Below, one piece after another: positions 4,972-5,205 of a stretch of 5,205 nucleotides of DNA (its first letter is position 1; the number at the start of each line of letters is the position of its first letter). The DNA is from Candidatus Bathyarchaeota archaeon. Lineage in GTDB: Archaea; Thermoproteota; Bathyarchaeia; EX4484-135. The notes under the pieces were generated by a model. The model made no database searches. It worked only from the letters and a program-made list of their open reading frames with translations, and was not told the DNA's origin. Location: the NCBI GenBank assembly GCA_011040545.1, contig DQYM01000176.1, forward strand, positions 1 through 5,205, in the 5' to 3' direction. The position numbers and the translations under genes are program-made.

Positions 4972-5205
4972 CTAGCCCCTTATGGCCTCAAGGAGCTTAT
5001 CTGCCTTCACCCTTAGCATGTGTAGGCCTAGCTCCTCTGGCCCTATGCCCATAGCGAGCCCTAGCAGCTGCGTGTAGTGTAAGACGGGTATGCCTATCTT
5101 CTCACCTAGCTTCCTCTCAGCCAGTGGCTGGTTGAAGTCGTACATGAAGTGGCAATCTGGGCAGACGGTTATGAGGGCCTGTGCTCCAGCAGCCTTAACA
5201 CGGGA
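4972..5205 (-). CDS. hdrB: HdrB-like CCG-domain protein, C-terminal part only
   Basis: The reading frame enters from the right window edge and ends at TAG (4974-4972), giving the last 77 residues. The fragment begins with a segment typical of the second CCG domain of heterodisulfide reductase subunit B: ALITVCPDCHFMYDFNQ, with the CxxC pair that in HdrB helps bind a non-cubane [4Fe-4S] cluster, then IGIPVLHYTQLLGLAMG and a final EELGLHMLRVKADKLL. HdrB-type subunits act on disulfides or, in sHdr complexes, on sulfur-carrying substrates. Its position directly before a lipoate ligase supports an sHdr-type role. Other CCG proteins, such as the SdhE subunit of archaeal succinate dehydrogenase or TfrB, cannot be fully excluded from the C-terminus alone. 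The N-terminal CCG domain and start lie outside the window. Confidence 0.85.
   Translation of the reverse strand, partial: SRVKAAGAQALITVCPDCHFMYDFNQPLAERKLGEKIGIPVLHYTQLLGLAMGIGPEELGLHMLRVKADKLLEAIRG

Noticed and set aside
1..5205. CRISPR arrays, insertion sequences, tRNA or rRNA genes
   Set aside because: No regularly spaced repeats, transposase motifs, flanking inverted repeats or tRNA-like cloverleaf segments were seen on reading both strands.

Overview
The window looks like part of a thermoproteote (crenarchaeal-type) genome, probably from a thermophile. The evidence is archaeal throughout: AT-rich TATA boxes about 27-30 bases ahead of the translation start regions, T-tract terminators without obvious hairpins, GTG starts with GGTG-type Shine-Dalgarno motifs, and heavy use of AGG (Arg) and ATA (Ile). 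The gene content is anaerobic or sulfur-related metabolism. I cannot name a genus from this.

Layout. Plus strand, 1-3770: (a) a rubrerythrin (59-562) with its own TATA box and a T-tract after it; (b) an Lrp/AsnC-family regulator (659-1126), also with its own TATA box; (c) a 181-base intergenic stretch rich in dyads, with five copies of GCTCAA/TTGAGC and a good BRE/TATA promoter; (d) a tungsten- or molybdenum-pterin aldehyde:ferredoxin oxidoreductase family enzyme (1308-3185); (e) directly behind it, a four-cluster [4Fe-4S] electron-transfer protein (3198-3713); then two T-tracts. Minus strand, convergent: (f) a lipoate-protein ligase (3787-4935), preceded by (g) the C-terminal 77 residues of an HdrB-like CCG-domain protein (4972-5205), which runs off the window edge.

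How they work together. The oxidoreductase and the small iron-sulfur protein form a two-gene operon and almost certainly a two-subunit enzyme, comparable to AOR-family enzymes with a dedicated polyferredoxin subunit (WOR5 of Pyrococcus, AorAB of Aromatoleum, YdhV/YdhY of E. coli). The Lrp-type regulator just upstream is a natural candidate for control of that operon. On the other strand, a lipoate ligase next to an HdrB-like subunit recalls the sulfur-oxidising heterodisulfide-reductase-like (sHdr) loci, in which a dedicated lipoate-binding protein is loaded by a dedicated ligase. The rest of that locus should lie beyond 5205. Rubrerythrin fits peroxide protection in an oxygen-sensitive cell.

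Most genes have several possible in-frame starts. I chose starts using Shine-Dalgarno geometry, which is consistent across the window (GGTG-like core, then 6-7 bases, then the start codon). No RNA genes, CRISPR, insertion sequences or clear foreign DNA were seen. Nothing here is an obviously unknown system; the most interesting points are the dyad-rich region at 1097-1238 and the HdrB/lipoate ligase pair.
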